A DNA stretch of 61,570 bases from Acidobacteriota bacterium. GTDB lineage: Bacteria > Acidobacteriota > Vicinamibacteria > Vicinamibacterales > SCN-69-37. The notes under the pieces are model-generated. The model was not told where the DNA came from. It was given only the letters and a program-made list of their open reading frames with translations, and did no database searches. The stretch is taken from positions 1 through 61,570 of the forward strand of contig CANIII010000025.1 of NCBI GenBank assembly GCA_947467605.1, in the 5' to 3' direction. The translations under genes and the position numbers were made by a program. Within the stretch, counting starts at the first letter, position 1. Each line of letters starts with the position of its first letter. Below, in pieces: positions 16,241 through 27,137 of the stretch.

Positions 16241-17482
16241 CTATCCCATCACTTCCTGCACGCGCGCGAGCGCGCGCACGAGCGTGTCGATGTCGGCCGT
16301 GGTGTTGTACATGGCCAGTGAAGCACGCGCGGTCGCCGGAATTCCAAAACGATCCATGACGGGCTGCGCGCAGTGATGCCCCGTGCGCACGGCCACGCCT
16401 TCGCGATCAACGATCGTGCCGATGTCGTGCGGGTGAATGCCGTCCATCACAAACGAGATCACACTCGCTTTAACGGGCGCCGTCCCGATGATCGTCACGC
16501 CCGGCATGGCCGAGATCCTTTCGGTGGCATAGGCCAGCAGGGCCGACTCGTGCGCATGAATCGAATCGAAGCCAATGCCCCTCACGAATCGAATCGCCGC
16601 GGCGAGACCGATGGGGCCCGAAATGTGGGGGGTCCCAGCCTCGAACTTATACGGAAGCACGTTCCACGTGCTCTCTTCGAACGTGACCGAGCCGATCATG
16701 TCGCCACCGCCCATGAACGGCGGCGTGGCTTCGAGGATGGCTTCCTTGCCGTAGAGCACGCCAATGCCCGTCGGGCCGTAGACCTTGTGACCGGTAAATA
16801 CGAAGAAGTCGCAGTTGAGCGCCTGCACGTCCGTCGCGAAGTGATACGCGGCCTGCGAGCCGTCGACGAGCACGGTCGCACCAACCGCGTGCGCCTTCGT
16901 GGTCAACTCGGCCACCGGCACCACCGTGCCAAGCGCGTTCGACAGCTGCGTCATCGCGACCATCTTCGTGCGCGGACCGAGCAACTGCTCGAACGCTTCC
17001 ACGATGAGCGCACCGCGATCGTCGATCGGCGCCACTTTCAGAATCGCGCCGCTACGCTTACACAGCTGCTGCCAAGGCACGATGTTGGAGTGATGCTCCA
17101 TGGCCGTAATCAGAATCTCGTCGCCGGCCGCGACGTTCTCGTCGCCCCACGCACACGCGACAATGTTGATGCCCTCGGTGGTGTTGCGGGTAAACACGAC
17201 TTCTGTCGTTGATCGCGCATTGATGAACGCTCGCACGTCTTCGCGCGCATCTTCATACATCTTGCTCGCGCGCTCACTCAGGGCATGCACACCGCGGTGA
17301 ATATTGGCGTTGTCGTGCTCGTAGTAGCGACGGATCGCGTCAATGACGACCTGCGGCTTCTGCGTGGTAGCGGCGTTGTCGAGATACACGAGCGGCTTGC
17401 CGTGCACGAGCTGATCGAGCGCAGGAAACTGCGACCGGATCGCCGCCACGTCAAACGTCGCCAATGCGCCCGGTGCCGCCAT
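16241..17482 (-). CDS. sufS: Cysteine desulfurase SufS (class II)
   Basis: PLP-dependent desulfurase of 413 residues that supplies sulfur to SufU. Lys233 in FTGHKVYGPTG is the Schiff-base lysine, and the catalytic cysteine is in the short class II loop RTGHHCAQPVMDRFG near residue 366. The N-terminal YLDNAATTQKP is a family signature. The ATG at 17482 follows the sufD stop by 2 bp, so co-translation is likely. With the class I IscS-like gene at 11360-12520, the window encodes two desulfurases of different classes. Confidence 0.96.
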   Translation of the reverse strand: MAAPGALATFDVAAIRSQFPALDQLVHGKPLVYLDNAATTQKPQVVIDAIRRYYEHDNANIHRGVHALSERASKMYEDAREDVRAFINARSTTEVVFTRNTTEGINIVACAWGDENVAAGDEILITAMEHHSNIVPWQQLCKRSGAILKVAPIDDRGALIVEAFEQLLGPRTKMVAMTQLSNALGTVVPVAELTTKAHAVGATVLVDGSQAAYHFATDVQALNCDFFVFTGHKVYGPTGIGVLYGKEAILEATPPFMGGGDMIGSVTFEESTWNVLPYKFEAGTPHISGPIGLAAAIRFVRGIGFDSIHAHESALLAYATERISAMPGVTIIGTAPVKASVISFVMDGIHPHDIGTIVDREGVAVRTGHHCAQPVMDRFGIPATARASLAMYNTTADIDTLVRALARVQEVMG

Positions 17483-17484
17483 CG

Positions 17485-18779
17485 CTACAACGCCCCCAGC
17501 GCCGCGTAGACCACCTTCTCGACGCGCTGCTTGACGGCGTCGATCTTGATCCGATCGAGAATGTCGCCCGCAAACGCATGGATCAGAATGTTGCGCGCAT
17601 CCACTTCGGCGATGCCACGCGCCCGCAGATAAAACATCGCGTCATCATCCAACTGCCCGATGGCTGCGCCATGCGTGCACTTCACGTCGTCAGCAAAGAT
17701 CTCAAGCTGCGGCTTGGTGTTGATGGTGGCGGAGTCTGAAAGGAGCAGCGCCTTGTTGGTCTGCTTCGCGTCGGTTTTCTGCGCGTCCGGACGGACCGTG
17801 ATCTTGCCGTTAAACACGGCCTTCGCGTTGCCTGAGAGGATGCCTTTGTAGACTTCGTGGCTCGGGCAGTGCGCCTTCGCATGGTCGATCGACGTGTGGT
17901 TGTCGATGAGCGCATCACCGCCGGCCAGATACAGGCCGTTCAGTGTGCACTCCGCGCCTTCACCGTCGAGCGTGGCAAACACATCGTTGCGCACGAGCTT
18001 GCCACCCGTCGCGAACGAGTGCGACGTGAAGTTCGAGTTGCGGTCACACTGCACGAACATCGCGCCGACGTGAAACGCCGTCGTCGTCTCGCGCTGGATC
18101 TTGTAGTGGTCGACGATCGCGCCCTCCATGAGAATCACGTCCGTCACGGCGTTCGTGAACCCCTGGCCTGTTCCGGCGAGACCGACGTACGACTCCACGA
18201 GCGTGAGCTCGGACAGCTCGCCCGCGACCACCATCAGCCGTGTGGCCGCCATCATGCGATGCTCACCGGGCGTGTTGACGAACAACACCTGAATCGGCTC
18301 GTCAACCTTCGCGTGCGGCGGCACCATCATGACGATAGGGCGACCGAACAATGCGGTGTTCAATGCCACGAACGGCGTGGTGGCCAGTACTCCCGCGGCG
18401 GCGCTCGGAGCCGCTGTGACCGCGTCGGTGATCTGATCCACGGTGACACCGCGAGGCAGGGCTTCCATCGACGACAGCGTCTTCGACAGGCGGCCGTTCA
18501 CGATCACGATCTGCGTACGAATCGCACCGTCGAACAGAAACGGCTCGAGTGCTTTGCGCGTCGGCTCGGCTGCGCCCTGGCAACCAAACGGCGCTTCGGC
18601 AATCGCCGACACGTTCGTAAACTTGTATTCCTCGTCGCGCGACGTCGGGAAACCATTCGCTGCGAATGCCGCAAACGCCTGCTCACGCATCGCGCGCACG
18701 CGGTCGGAACCAAACGCCGGCTCGTTGTGAAACGCCGCGAACCGCTCTGCGTACGCCGTCGCCTGTTCAGCCACCGGTG

Positions 18780-18783
<4 letters not shown>
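17485..18783 (-). CDS. sufD: Fe-S cluster assembly protein SufD
   Basis: A 432-residue SufBD-domain protein, scaffold component of the SufBC2D complex. The beta-helix core holds [19 protein letters not shown] and the C-terminal block [22 protein letters not shown], where His is the residue proposed to bind the nascent cluster with a SufB cysteine. The N-terminal region (residues 1-100) is the usual variable helical domain and includes [12 protein letters not shown]. Its ATG at 18783 overlaps the sufC stop by 4 bp. Confidence 0.95.
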
Positions 18784-20982
<2,199 letters not shown>

Positions 20983-20986
<4 letters not shown>

Positions 20987-21309
20987 ACTGAAAAACTCAC
21001 TCCGCAACCGCAGGTGCTCTTCGCATGCGGGTTCTGAAAGACAAACCCGCGGCTGAGCAGGCTGGTGTCGTAGTCAAGCGTGGTGCCGTCGAGGATGCGA
21101 TGGCTGCGCGGATCGACCCACACGCGCGCGCCGTTGGGCCCATCAAACACAATGTCGGTGTCTTTTGGTGCGGCTTCCCACTCGAAGACGTATTCGAAGC
21201 CGGAACAGCCGCCGGCCTTCACACCGACGCGAAGACCGCCGTCGGGGATCTGCTGTTTCACGAGCAGTTTGTGAATCTGCGTTGCAGCATTTTCGGTGAT
21301 CGCGACCAT
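20983..21309 (-). CDS. sufA: A-type Fe-S carrier protein (SufA/ErpA-like)
   Basis: HesB/IscA-family protein of 108 residues that carries Fe-S clusters to target proteins. The three conserved cysteines are Cys35 (AGGCSGF) and Cys100 and Cys102 (STCGCGVSF). It lies 2 bp after the Rrf2 regulator and overlaps sufB by 4 bp. Whether it should be called SufA or ErpA cannot be settled by sequence reading; operon position favours SufA. Confidence 0.93.
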
Positions 21310-21311
21310 TG

Positions 21312-21761
21312 CTACCTCCGCACCAGGGACACGGGAATGGACTCCGGCGCCGGCACCAGATCAATCGCCAACTCGGCGACGGTCGTGGCCGACAGCGCCG
21401 CCACGATGCGATCCTTCAACTTCCAGAGCGGATCGCGAATGTTGCACTTGGTGTACTGATCGCAGCTGTGATCGCTCTCGGAACACGCGGTCACGGTCAT
21501 CGGACCGTCAATGGCCTCGATGACATCTACGACGGTGATTTCGGCGGCGGGCCGCGCGAGGCCGTAGCCGCCGCGAATGCCCTGTTGTGACGAGAGGAGG
21601 CCGCCTCGCACCAGCTGCTGCAAGACTTTCGCGAGCAACTCGGGCGGCAGGTCGTAGCTTTCCGCCAACTCACGGGCGGACGCTGTGGCGCGCGGGCCCG
21701 GGACGGCCAAATGCCGTAGGGCGAGGAGCGCGTAGTCAGCTTTCTTTGAGAGTCTCAACAT
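21312..21761 (-). CDS. Rrf2-family Fe-S-sensing regulator of the suf operon (IscR/SufR-like)
   Basis: A 149-residue winged-helix regulator of the Rrf2 family, first gene of the suf operon. The N-terminal helix-turn-helix starts LRLSKKADYALLAL and the wing contains QGIRGGYGLARP. Three cysteines (93, 100 and 106) sit where IscR binds its [2Fe-2S] cluster, with C-x6-C-x5-C spacing instead of the C-x5-C-x5-C of E. coli IscR. It probably represses suf expression when Fe-S supply is adequate, judged from position and family. The start is the ATG at 21761. Confidence 0.9.
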   Translation of the reverse strand: MLRLSKKADYALLALRHLAVPGPRATASARELAESYDLPPELLAKVLQQLVRGGLLSSQQGIRGGYGLARPAAEITVVDVIEAIDGPMTVTACSESDHSCDQYTKCNIRDPLWKLKDRIVAALSATTVAELAIDLVPAPESIPVSLVRR

Positions 21762-21794
21762 GGATGGGGGTCTGATGTCCGACCGAACCAGTCC

Positions 21795-21824
21795 AGTTTA
21801 CAGACCGACGGACGTGCGCGGCAA
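21795..21824 (-). promoter_or_regulatory. Candidate promoter of the suf operon
   Basis: On the minus strand TTGCCG (21824-21819) and TAAACT (21800-21795) form a sigma70-like pair with an 18-bp spacer, placing transcription start near 21788, about 27 nt before the rrf2 ATG. This is a pattern match only. The GGACTGGTTCGGTC stretch just downstream of the -10 is a possible place for autoregulation, but I cannot match it to a known Rrf2 site. Confidence 0.4.
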
Positions 21825-21870
21825 GGTACGATTTGCCGTCTTGCGTGTAAGTTGTTGATTCTAAACAGTT

Positions 21871-22980
21871 CTAGTACTTATTGAGACTCGGATCAATTTG
21901 CGAGATCCAGGCCAGAATGCCGCCAGTCAGGTTTCTTGCATCGTACCCGCGGGCTCGGAGTTGCGCGGTGATCTGGGCACTGCGGCCGCCCATCTTGCAA
22001 TGCACGACGACTGGCAGGTCCTTCGGAATCTCATCGAGCCGCATCCCAACCTGCCCCATCGGAATCAGCGTCGATCCGGTGATCTCACAGATGGCGTGCT
22101 CAGACGACTCGCGCACGTCGAGCAGGAAGTGCCGCTCGCCGCTGTCGCGCCAGGCCTTGAGTTCGTCCACCGTCATCGCATCGGTTGTCATAGGTTCACA
22201 GCTTAAGTCGTACGCAGCCAGTTCGCGAATCGTGGGCGCATCGCCACATACCGGGCACTCGGGATCGCGCTTCAGCGTGATCTCGCGCATCCGCATCCGC
22301 AACGCGTCGTACAACACGAACCGCCCAATCAGCGGCTCGCCGATGCCGGTGATCAGCTTGATCGCTTCAGTCGCTTGAATGACGCCGATCAATCCAGGCA
22401 ACACACCCAGCACGCCGGCCTCAGCACAACTGGGAATCAAACCCGGAGGCGGCGGCTCTGGATGCAAACAGCGATAGCAGGGGCCTCCTGGCGCCGCGAA
22501 CACCGCAGCCTGGCCCTCGAATCGAAACACGCTGCCGTAGACATTCGGCGTGCCGGTCATCACACATGCGTCGTTCACGAGATAGCGCGTCGAGAAATTG
22601 TCGGTGCCGTCGACCACGACGTCGTACGCGCTGATGAGTGCGCGCGCGTTGCTGACGCTGAACGCTTCCGCGTGCAGTTCCAGATTCACGTGCGGATTGA
22701 TCTCGCGCAGACGATCGGCAGCTGACGCGATCTTTGGACGGCCGATGTCAGACGTGCCGTAAATCACTTGTCGTTGCAGATTCGACTCGTCGACGTTGTC
22801 GAACTCGACGAGGCCGAGCGTGCCGACGCCCGCTGCGGCCAGATACATCGCCGACGGCGAACCGAGGCCACCGAGCCCGACCAGCAGCACGCGGGCCGCG
22901 CGCAACTTCTCCTGCCCGGCCATGCCGAACTCAGGCAGCAACGTATGTCGGCTGTAGCGCCGTAGTTCTTCAGGTGTCAC
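21871..22980 (-). CDS. moeB: MoeB/ThiF-type adenylyltransferase with C-terminal rhodanese domain (MoeZ-like)
   Basis: A 369-residue fusion. Residues ~1-245 are an E1-like adenylyltransferase that activates the C-terminus of a ubiquitin-like sulfur carrier (MoaD or ThiS): nucleotide site LLVGLGGLGSPSA, SNLQRQVIYG, and zinc cysteines in CYRCLHP and CPVCGD. Residues ~270-369 are a rhodanese domain with the persulfide cysteine in VVHCKMGGRSA, which can deliver the sulfur. The start is taken as the GTG at 22980, which overlaps the upstream gene's stop as GTGA; the open frame continues upstream inside that gene. Its sulfur could come from the desulfurases encoded next door. Cofactor target (molybdopterin or thiamine) is not decided by sequence. 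Confidence 0.9.
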   Translation of the reverse strand: MTPEELRRYSRHTLLPEFGMAGQEKLRAARVLLVGLGGLGSPSAMYLAAAGVGTLGLVEFDNVDESNLQRQVIYGTSDIGRPKIASAADRLREINPHVNLELHAEAFSVSNARALISAYDVVVDGTDNFSTRYLVNDACVMTGTPNVYGSVFRFEGQAAVFAAPGGPCYRCLHPEPPPPGLIPSCAEAGVLGVLPGLIGVIQATEAIKLITGIGEPLIGRFVLYDALRMRMREITLKRDPECPVCGDAPTIRELAAYDLSCEPMTTDAMTVDELKAWRDSGERHFLLDVRESSEHAICEITGSTLIPMGQVGMRLDEIPKDLPVVVHCKMGGRSAQITAQLRARGYDARNLTGGILAWISQIDPSLNKY

Positions 22981-24143
22981 AGCAACCGCCACACAGATTC
23001 GGACGGCGTGGACGACTTGAACCGACCGTACCAGCGACACGCGGGATACATCGCGACGATCGCCACCGCCCACACCGCATACATCACGGGGAACGATGTG
23101 CCATTCGGGAACGCGAAGCTCGCGATGCCGAAGACGTACAGGTGCAGCAGGTAGAAGAACAGCGGCGACCGACCAAAGACTTCAAGCGGCGCCAGCCAAC
23201 GCGTGGCGACGGTCATCGCGAACACCGCCAGGAGCAGCAGGTCGATACCAAGTGTTGCCGAGAAGAACGCGGGGCTCGGTGGATACTTTGTCAGCGACAT
23301 GAAGCCGATGAAACCGGGCAGCGGCGAGTGCGGATCTCCCTGACTGGCTGATCGCATGACGACAAACATGATCAGCAACACGATGCTGCCGGCGACGGAC
23401 AGCCACATGGTCTTCTCCGGTCTTTTGTACACGAGACGCGCCAGCACGATGCCAAGCCCGGCCGGTGCGAGCCACGGCACGAACGAATAGACCACGTCGA
23501 TGAAATTGGTATGGCCGGGAACAAAGAGAAGGCGCTGCCACACGGGAAAGAGGGTTGCGGCCTGGGTCGCAAGCGGCGTCATGAGCACGCTCACGGCGAG
23601 GGCCAGTGCGCTGACCGCGAGCACGACGACACTTGGCAACTCAATCAGGAAGGACCAGACGATCATGCCAACGCCCAGAGCGCTGATCACGAGAACGGGC
23701 ACAAAGGCCTCGTAGCCGCCTCCGGGCGCGCGATCCATCAGTGTGTCCGGCACTTTCGACGAGATGAAACCAAGCAACCAGGCGGGGTCTTCGACAAGCT
23801 GCTGAATCACCAGAAGGATCAGGCCGCGCGTGATGAAGAACTTCCGAATGCGCGCGTGGCTCCACCCCTGCTGCTGTCGCGCCTTCCCCAGCCACACCAT
23901 GCTGGCGCCCATCAGCATGAAGAACCCGGGCGCACACAGGTGAGTGATCCAACGCGTCACAAATGACCACCAGACACTGGCGCCACCATGACTTTCATAG
24001 AACGGCGGCAGGGTCGACCAGTACTCCGACGCATGGACGCGCGCGATGTAGAAACTCGCATGGTCGATCGCCATGACGACCATAATCAGGCCGCGCAAGC
24101 GGTCAAACGCCGTGAAACGATTGGCCGTGACCGGCTGTGTCAT
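22977..24143 (-). CDS. DUF1624-like polytopic membrane protein (heparan-alpha-glucosaminide acetyltransferase related)
   Basis: An inner-membrane protein of about 388 residues with about ten hydrophobic segments. The start RFTAFDRLRGLIMVVMAIDH matches the conserved first helix of DUF1624/YeiB-like acyltransferases, with the Arg-Gly and Asp-His pair typical of the family, and the C-terminal region has FGRSPLFFYLLHLY. It presumably moves an acyl group across the membrane to an unknown acceptor. I prefer the ATG at 24143 to one at 24161, because a TATCCT hexamer (24155-24150) lies exactly 6 nt before it, as in a leaderless promoter. It is co-translated with the MoeB-rhodanese gene through a GTGA overlap, though no functional link is obvious. 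Confidence 0.78.
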   Translation of the reverse strand: MTQPVTANRFTAFDRLRGLIMVVMAIDHASFYIARVHASEYWSTLPPFYESHGGASVWWSFVTRWITHLCAPGFFMLMGASMVWLGKARQQQGWSHARIRKFFITRGLILLVIQQLVEDPAWLLGFISSKVPDTLMDRAPGGGYEAFVPVLVISALGVGMIVWSFLIELPSVVVLAVSALALAVSVLMTPLATQAATLFPVWQRLLFVPGHTNFIDVVYSFVPWLAPAGLGIVLARLVYKRPEKTMWLSVAGSIVLLIMFVVMRSASQGDPHSPLPGFIGFMSLTKYPPSPAFFSATLGIDLLLLAVFAMTVATRWLAPLEVFGRSPLFFYLLHLYVFGIASFAFPNGTSFPVMYAVWAVAIVAMYPACRWYGRFKSSTPSESVWRLL

Positions 24144-24148
24144 GGTCG

Positions 24149-24159
24149 TAGGATAGAAC
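24149..24159. promoter_or_regulatory. Overlapping divergent -10-like elements, acyltransferase/rmuC
   Basis: TAGGATA reads as TAGGAT on the plus strand (24149-24154) and TATCCT on the minus strand (24155-24150). TATCCT is 6 nt from the ATG at 24143. On the plus strand TAGGAT is 12 nt and TAGAAC (24154-24159) 7 nt before the rmuC ATG. Start codons of the two genes are only 23 bp apart, so the promoters must overlap. Pattern match, no expression data. Confidence 0.4.
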
Positions 24160-24166
24160 ATCAGGC

Positions 24167-25330
24167 ATGGACTCCGTGTTCGTACTCCTCTTTGTGGGTG
24201 TGTTGGCTGGCGCCGGCCTCGGCGCGGTGGTGGCCACGTTCCTCAGCAACCGCACTACCGCGGCCTTGCGCGAGCAAATGCGTGAATCGTTCGCGTCTCT
24301 TTCGCGCGACGCCCTGCGCGACACGAACACGTCTCTGTTGCACACAGCGGATCAGACCCTCCGCGTGCGGGAGGAAGCCATCGACGCCTTGGTCCAGCCT
24401 GTGCGCGACGCGCTCGACAAGGTGCAATTGCAGGTCGCGCGCGCGGATCGCGACCGTGAGGGTTCCTTCCAGGCGGTCCGCCAGCAGTTGATGACGCTGA
24501 CGCAAACGCAGGAGGTGCTGCGCAAATCTGCCGACGGTTTGTCGAGCGCGCTGCGGTCGCCCAACATTCGCGGCAAATGGGGCGAGCTCCAGCTCAAGCG
24601 CATCGTCGAGCTCGCCGGCATGCTCGAGCACTGCGACTTTGAGCAGCAGGTGACGTCGACCGGCGACACACGATTGCGCCCGGATCTCACGATCCACCTG
24701 CCCGGCAACGCCGAGATCGTCGTGGACTCAAAGGTGCCGATCGACGCGTACATGAAGGCGATCGACGCCACGAGCGATCAGGAGCGCGACCGCCAGCTCG
24801 ACGCGCACGCCACGGCGCTGCGCGGACATATCAAGGCACTGAGCGCCAAGAAATACTGGGAGCAGTTCGGCGACGCCAGCCCGGAGTTCGTGGTGCTGTT
24901 CTTGCCGCTCGAACCGCTGATGCATGCAGCGTTCGAACGCGACGGCGACCTCCTCGAATTTGCGGCCACTCAGAGCGTCGTCCTCGCCACGCCGATGACA
25001 CTACTGGCGCTGCTGCGAGCGGTGGCGTCCGGATGGACGCAACAGAGCACGGCGAAGAATGCCGAGGCCATCCGCGAAGCTGCGCAGGAGCTCTGCGAGC
25101 GTCTGCTGACGATGCTCGGCCACTTCGACAACACGGGCGTCAACCTGAAGCGAGCCGTTGACGCGTTCAATGCGTCCGTTGGCTCATTCGACACGCGGGT
25201 GATGCCGTCGGTGCGTAAACTGCAGGACCTGAAACTCCTGCAGGCCGGCAAGATCGAGACGCCGACCACGCAGCATACGTTCGTGCGTCTGTTCGAAGAA
25301 CCCAACAACGACGAACCGGCGAAGCACTAG
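24167..25330 (+). CDS. rmuC: DNA recombination protein RmuC family
   Basis: A 387-residue RmuC protein: one N-terminal membrane helix (VFVLLFVGVLAGAGLGAVVATFL), a coiled-coil segment (roughly residues 35-125, rich in Arg/Gln/Leu heptads) and the RmuC domain with PNIRGKWGELQLKRIVELAGM, the DLTIHLPGNAEIVVDSKVP strand and the FEFVVLFLP-like block EFVVLFLPLEPL. RmuC limits recombination at inverted repeats and is related to nucleases; the biochemical activity is still poorly defined. It starts very close to a divergent gene with no ribosome site visible. Confidence 0.92.
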   Translation: MDSVFVLLFVGVLAGAGLGAVVATFLSNRTTAALREQMRESFASLSRDALRDTNTSLLHTADQTLRVREEAIDALVQPVRDALDKVQLQVARADRDREGSFQAVRQQLMTLTQTQEVLRKSADGLSSALRSPNIRGKWGELQLKRIVELAGMLEHCDFEQQVTSTGDTRLRPDLTIHLPGNAEIVVDSKVPIDAYMKAIDATSDQERDRQLDAHATALRGHIKALSAKKYWEQFGDASPEFVVLFLPLEPLMHAAFERDGDLLEFAATQSVVLATPMTLLALLRAVASGWTQQSTAKNAEAIREAAQELCERLLTMLGHFDNTGVNLKRAVDAFNASVGSFDTRVMPSVRKLQDLKLLQAGKIETPTTQHTFVRLFEEPNNDEPAKH

Positions 25331-25332
25331 CG

Positions 25333-26046
25333 TTACTTGATCGCCACCACCACGGTCATCATCGCGCGTACTTCGATTTCACCGGTCTCGACTGGGGTCT
25401 GAGGCGCAGGTGCGCCGCCTCGGCCGCCTGCGCCTGCCATGGCAAAGGACCGTTCCATCGGCTGAGCGCTATAGAGACGTTGTTCCTGCACGCTGATGAT
25501 GTTGCCGATCTCGCGGCCAAATCCGGCGGCAATCGCGCGCGCGCGCACGAGCGCCTCTTTCGCCGCAGCGGTCAACGCTTCGAGTTCCACGGTCGCGCGA
25601 TTCTTCACGTCGAACCGCATCCCCGACACGGATGCGGCGCCGGAGGCACCAGCGGCATCGATCACGGCGCCGAGCTTGCTGATCTCGTCGACACGCACCT
25701 CGAGCGCGTGGCGCGCCAGGTAACCCTTCACGCGCGATGAGCCGGCGATGTACTCCATTTCTGGCTGCAACGAATACTGCGACGTCTTGAACGCGTTGGC
25801 GGCGAGTCCAAGTCCTTTGAGCGCTGCCTGCACGCTGACCATGGCCTCTGCGGCCTTCTGTTGCGCGTCACCGGGCTTCGACGCGCGCGCTTCGCTCATC
25901 ACCGTGACCCAGGCAATGTCTGGCTGCAGCTTGAAGGATGCCTGCCCCTGCGTGGTAATGGATGGTGGATCTTTGGGCTCCTGCGCGATCACAGGAATGA
26001 CGAATACGGCTGCAAGCGCGGCGGCCAGAACGGTTCTGCGGATCAT
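25333..26046 (-). CDS. Exported SIMPL-domain (DUF541) protein
   Basis: A 237-residue periplasmic protein. An N-terminal signal peptide (TVLAAALAAVFVIPVIAQ) is followed by a SIMPL/DUF541 fold starting near ITTQGQASFKLQPDIAWVTV, with the SPLQPEMEY-like middle block YSLQPEMEY and a C-terminal VRAMMTVVVAIK strand. Family members include Brucella BP26 and E. coli YggE, associated with oxidative stress, but no enzymatic function is known. A GAGGAG ribosome site precedes the ATG. A short GAGGRGGAPAP tract near the C-terminus joins other Gly/Arg tracts in exported proteins of this window. It converges on rmuC, 2 bp between stops. Confidence 0.85.
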   Translation of the reverse strand: MIRRTVLAAALAAVFVIPVIAQEPKDPPSITTQGQASFKLQPDIAWVTVMSEARASKPGDAQQKAAEAMVSVQAALKGLGLAANAFKTSQYSLQPEMEYIAGSSRVKGYLARHALEVRVDEISKLGAVIDAAGASGAASVSGMRFDVKNRATVELEALTAAAKEALVRARAIAAGFGREIGNIISVQEQRLYSAQPMERSFAMAGAGGRGGAPAPQTPVETGEIEVRAMMTVVVAIK

Positions 26047-26061
26047 GATGAACTCCTCAGC

Positions 26062-26070
26062 TACACTCTA
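26062..26070. promoter_or_regulatory. Overlapping divergent -10-like elements (TACACTCTA), SIMPL/hom
   Basis: The 9-mer TACACTCTA gives TACACT on the plus strand (26062-26067, toward homoserine dehydrogenase) and TAGAGT on the minus strand (26070-26065, toward the SIMPL gene). The same 9-mer recurs at 31755-31763 between queD and queC-like. The minus-strand transcript would keep a GAGGAG ribosome site; the plus-strand transcript would have a leader of only about 10 nt. No convincing -35 is seen. Confidence 0.45.
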
Positions 26071-26084
26071 CGCCGGTTGGCATC

Positions 26085-27137
26085 GTGCACATCCACATCG
26101 TTCTGATCGGATTCGGCAACGTCGCGCGGCGGTTCGTACAGCTCCTTGACGAGTCGCGCGATGCCCTGCGCGCGCTCGACATCGAACCCGTCATTGTGGG
26201 CATCGCCACACGACGGCATGGCGCGGCCTTTCTGGACGCAGGCTTCGAAGCTGACACGCTCGCCAGGTACGTCGATCTCGTCGCCGCCGATAACGCGGTT
26301 GGGCCGGCGTCTGGATCACCGACGGCGCTCGAGTTGATTCAACGGCTGGGACACATGCGCTCCGATGCCCGCGTGATGATTGAGACGACCGTACTCAACG
26401 TTCAGTCGGGCGAGCCGGCGGTGTCTCATGTGCGCGCAGCGCTGGCCGCCGGTGCACACGTCATCACGGCCAACAAGGGGCCGATCGCCTGCGCGTATCG
26501 TGAGCTCGCGGATGATGCCGCGGCCCGCGGGCTGTCATTGCTCTTTGAAGGCGCCGTCATGGACGGCATTCCCATCTTCAACCTCGTGCGCGAGACGATG
26601 CCGGCCACGACGATCCATGGATTTCGCGGCGTGATCAACAGCACGACCAATCACATGTTGTGCGCGATGGAACGCGGCGAAGATTACGACGCAGCGCTGC
26701 GGCGCATGCAGGACGAAGGCATCGCAGAGGCCGATCCTTCGCTCGATGTGGACGGCTGGGACGCGGCAGCGAAAGTCTCGGCCCTGGCGAATGTGTGGCT
26801 CGACGCGCGCATGACGCCGGCTGATGTCGAACGCGAAGGGCTGACGCCCGCCAGCAGCGATCGTGCGCGATCAGCTCGCGCCGCTGGTCGACGACTCAAG
26901 CTCGTCGGTTCGGCTGAGCGTGACGCGCTCACGAAGACCCTCGCTGCTCGCGTGCGGCTGGAAGAATTGCCCGGCGATGACCCACTCGCCATTCTCGACG
27001 ATCAAGCCAACGCACTCGAGATCGACTCCACCCCACTCGGACGCATCGTCATCACCCAGCGCGACGGCGGGCTGGAGAAGACGGCCTATGCGCTGCTCAC
27101 AGACCTGGCGACGTTGCGACGAAGGCTTGGGCGATGA
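26085..27137 (+). CDS. hom: Homoserine dehydrogenase
   Basis: A 350-residue NAD(P)-dependent enzyme reducing aspartate semialdehyde to homoserine, on the path to threonine and methionine. The dinucleotide site is VLIGFGNVARRFVQ, the catalytic region shows VITANKGPIA with the conserved lysine, GAVMDGIPIFNLVRE and GFRGVINSTTNHML. There is no C-terminal ACT domain, so feedback inhibition by threonine through ACT is not expected. The start is a GTG at 26085. Its stop overlaps the CoA-transferase ATG by 4 bp. It could be a stand-alone or pathway-specialised copy. Confidence 0.9.
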   Translation: MHIHIVLIGFGNVARRFVQLLDESRDALRALDIEPVIVGIATRRHGAAFLDAGFEADTLARYVDLVAADNAVGPASGSPTALELIQRLGHMRSDARVMIETTVLNVQSGEPAVSHVRAALAAGAHVITANKGPIACAYRELADDAAARGLSLLFEGAVMDGIPIFNLVRETMPATTIHGFRGVINSTTNHMLCAMERGEDYDAALRRMQDEGIAEADPSLDVDGWDAAAKVSALANVWLDARMTPADVEREGLTPASSDRARSARAAGRRLKLVGSAERDALTKTLAARVRLEELPGDDPLAILDDQANALEIDSTPLGRIVITQRDGGLEKTAYALLTDLATLRRRLGR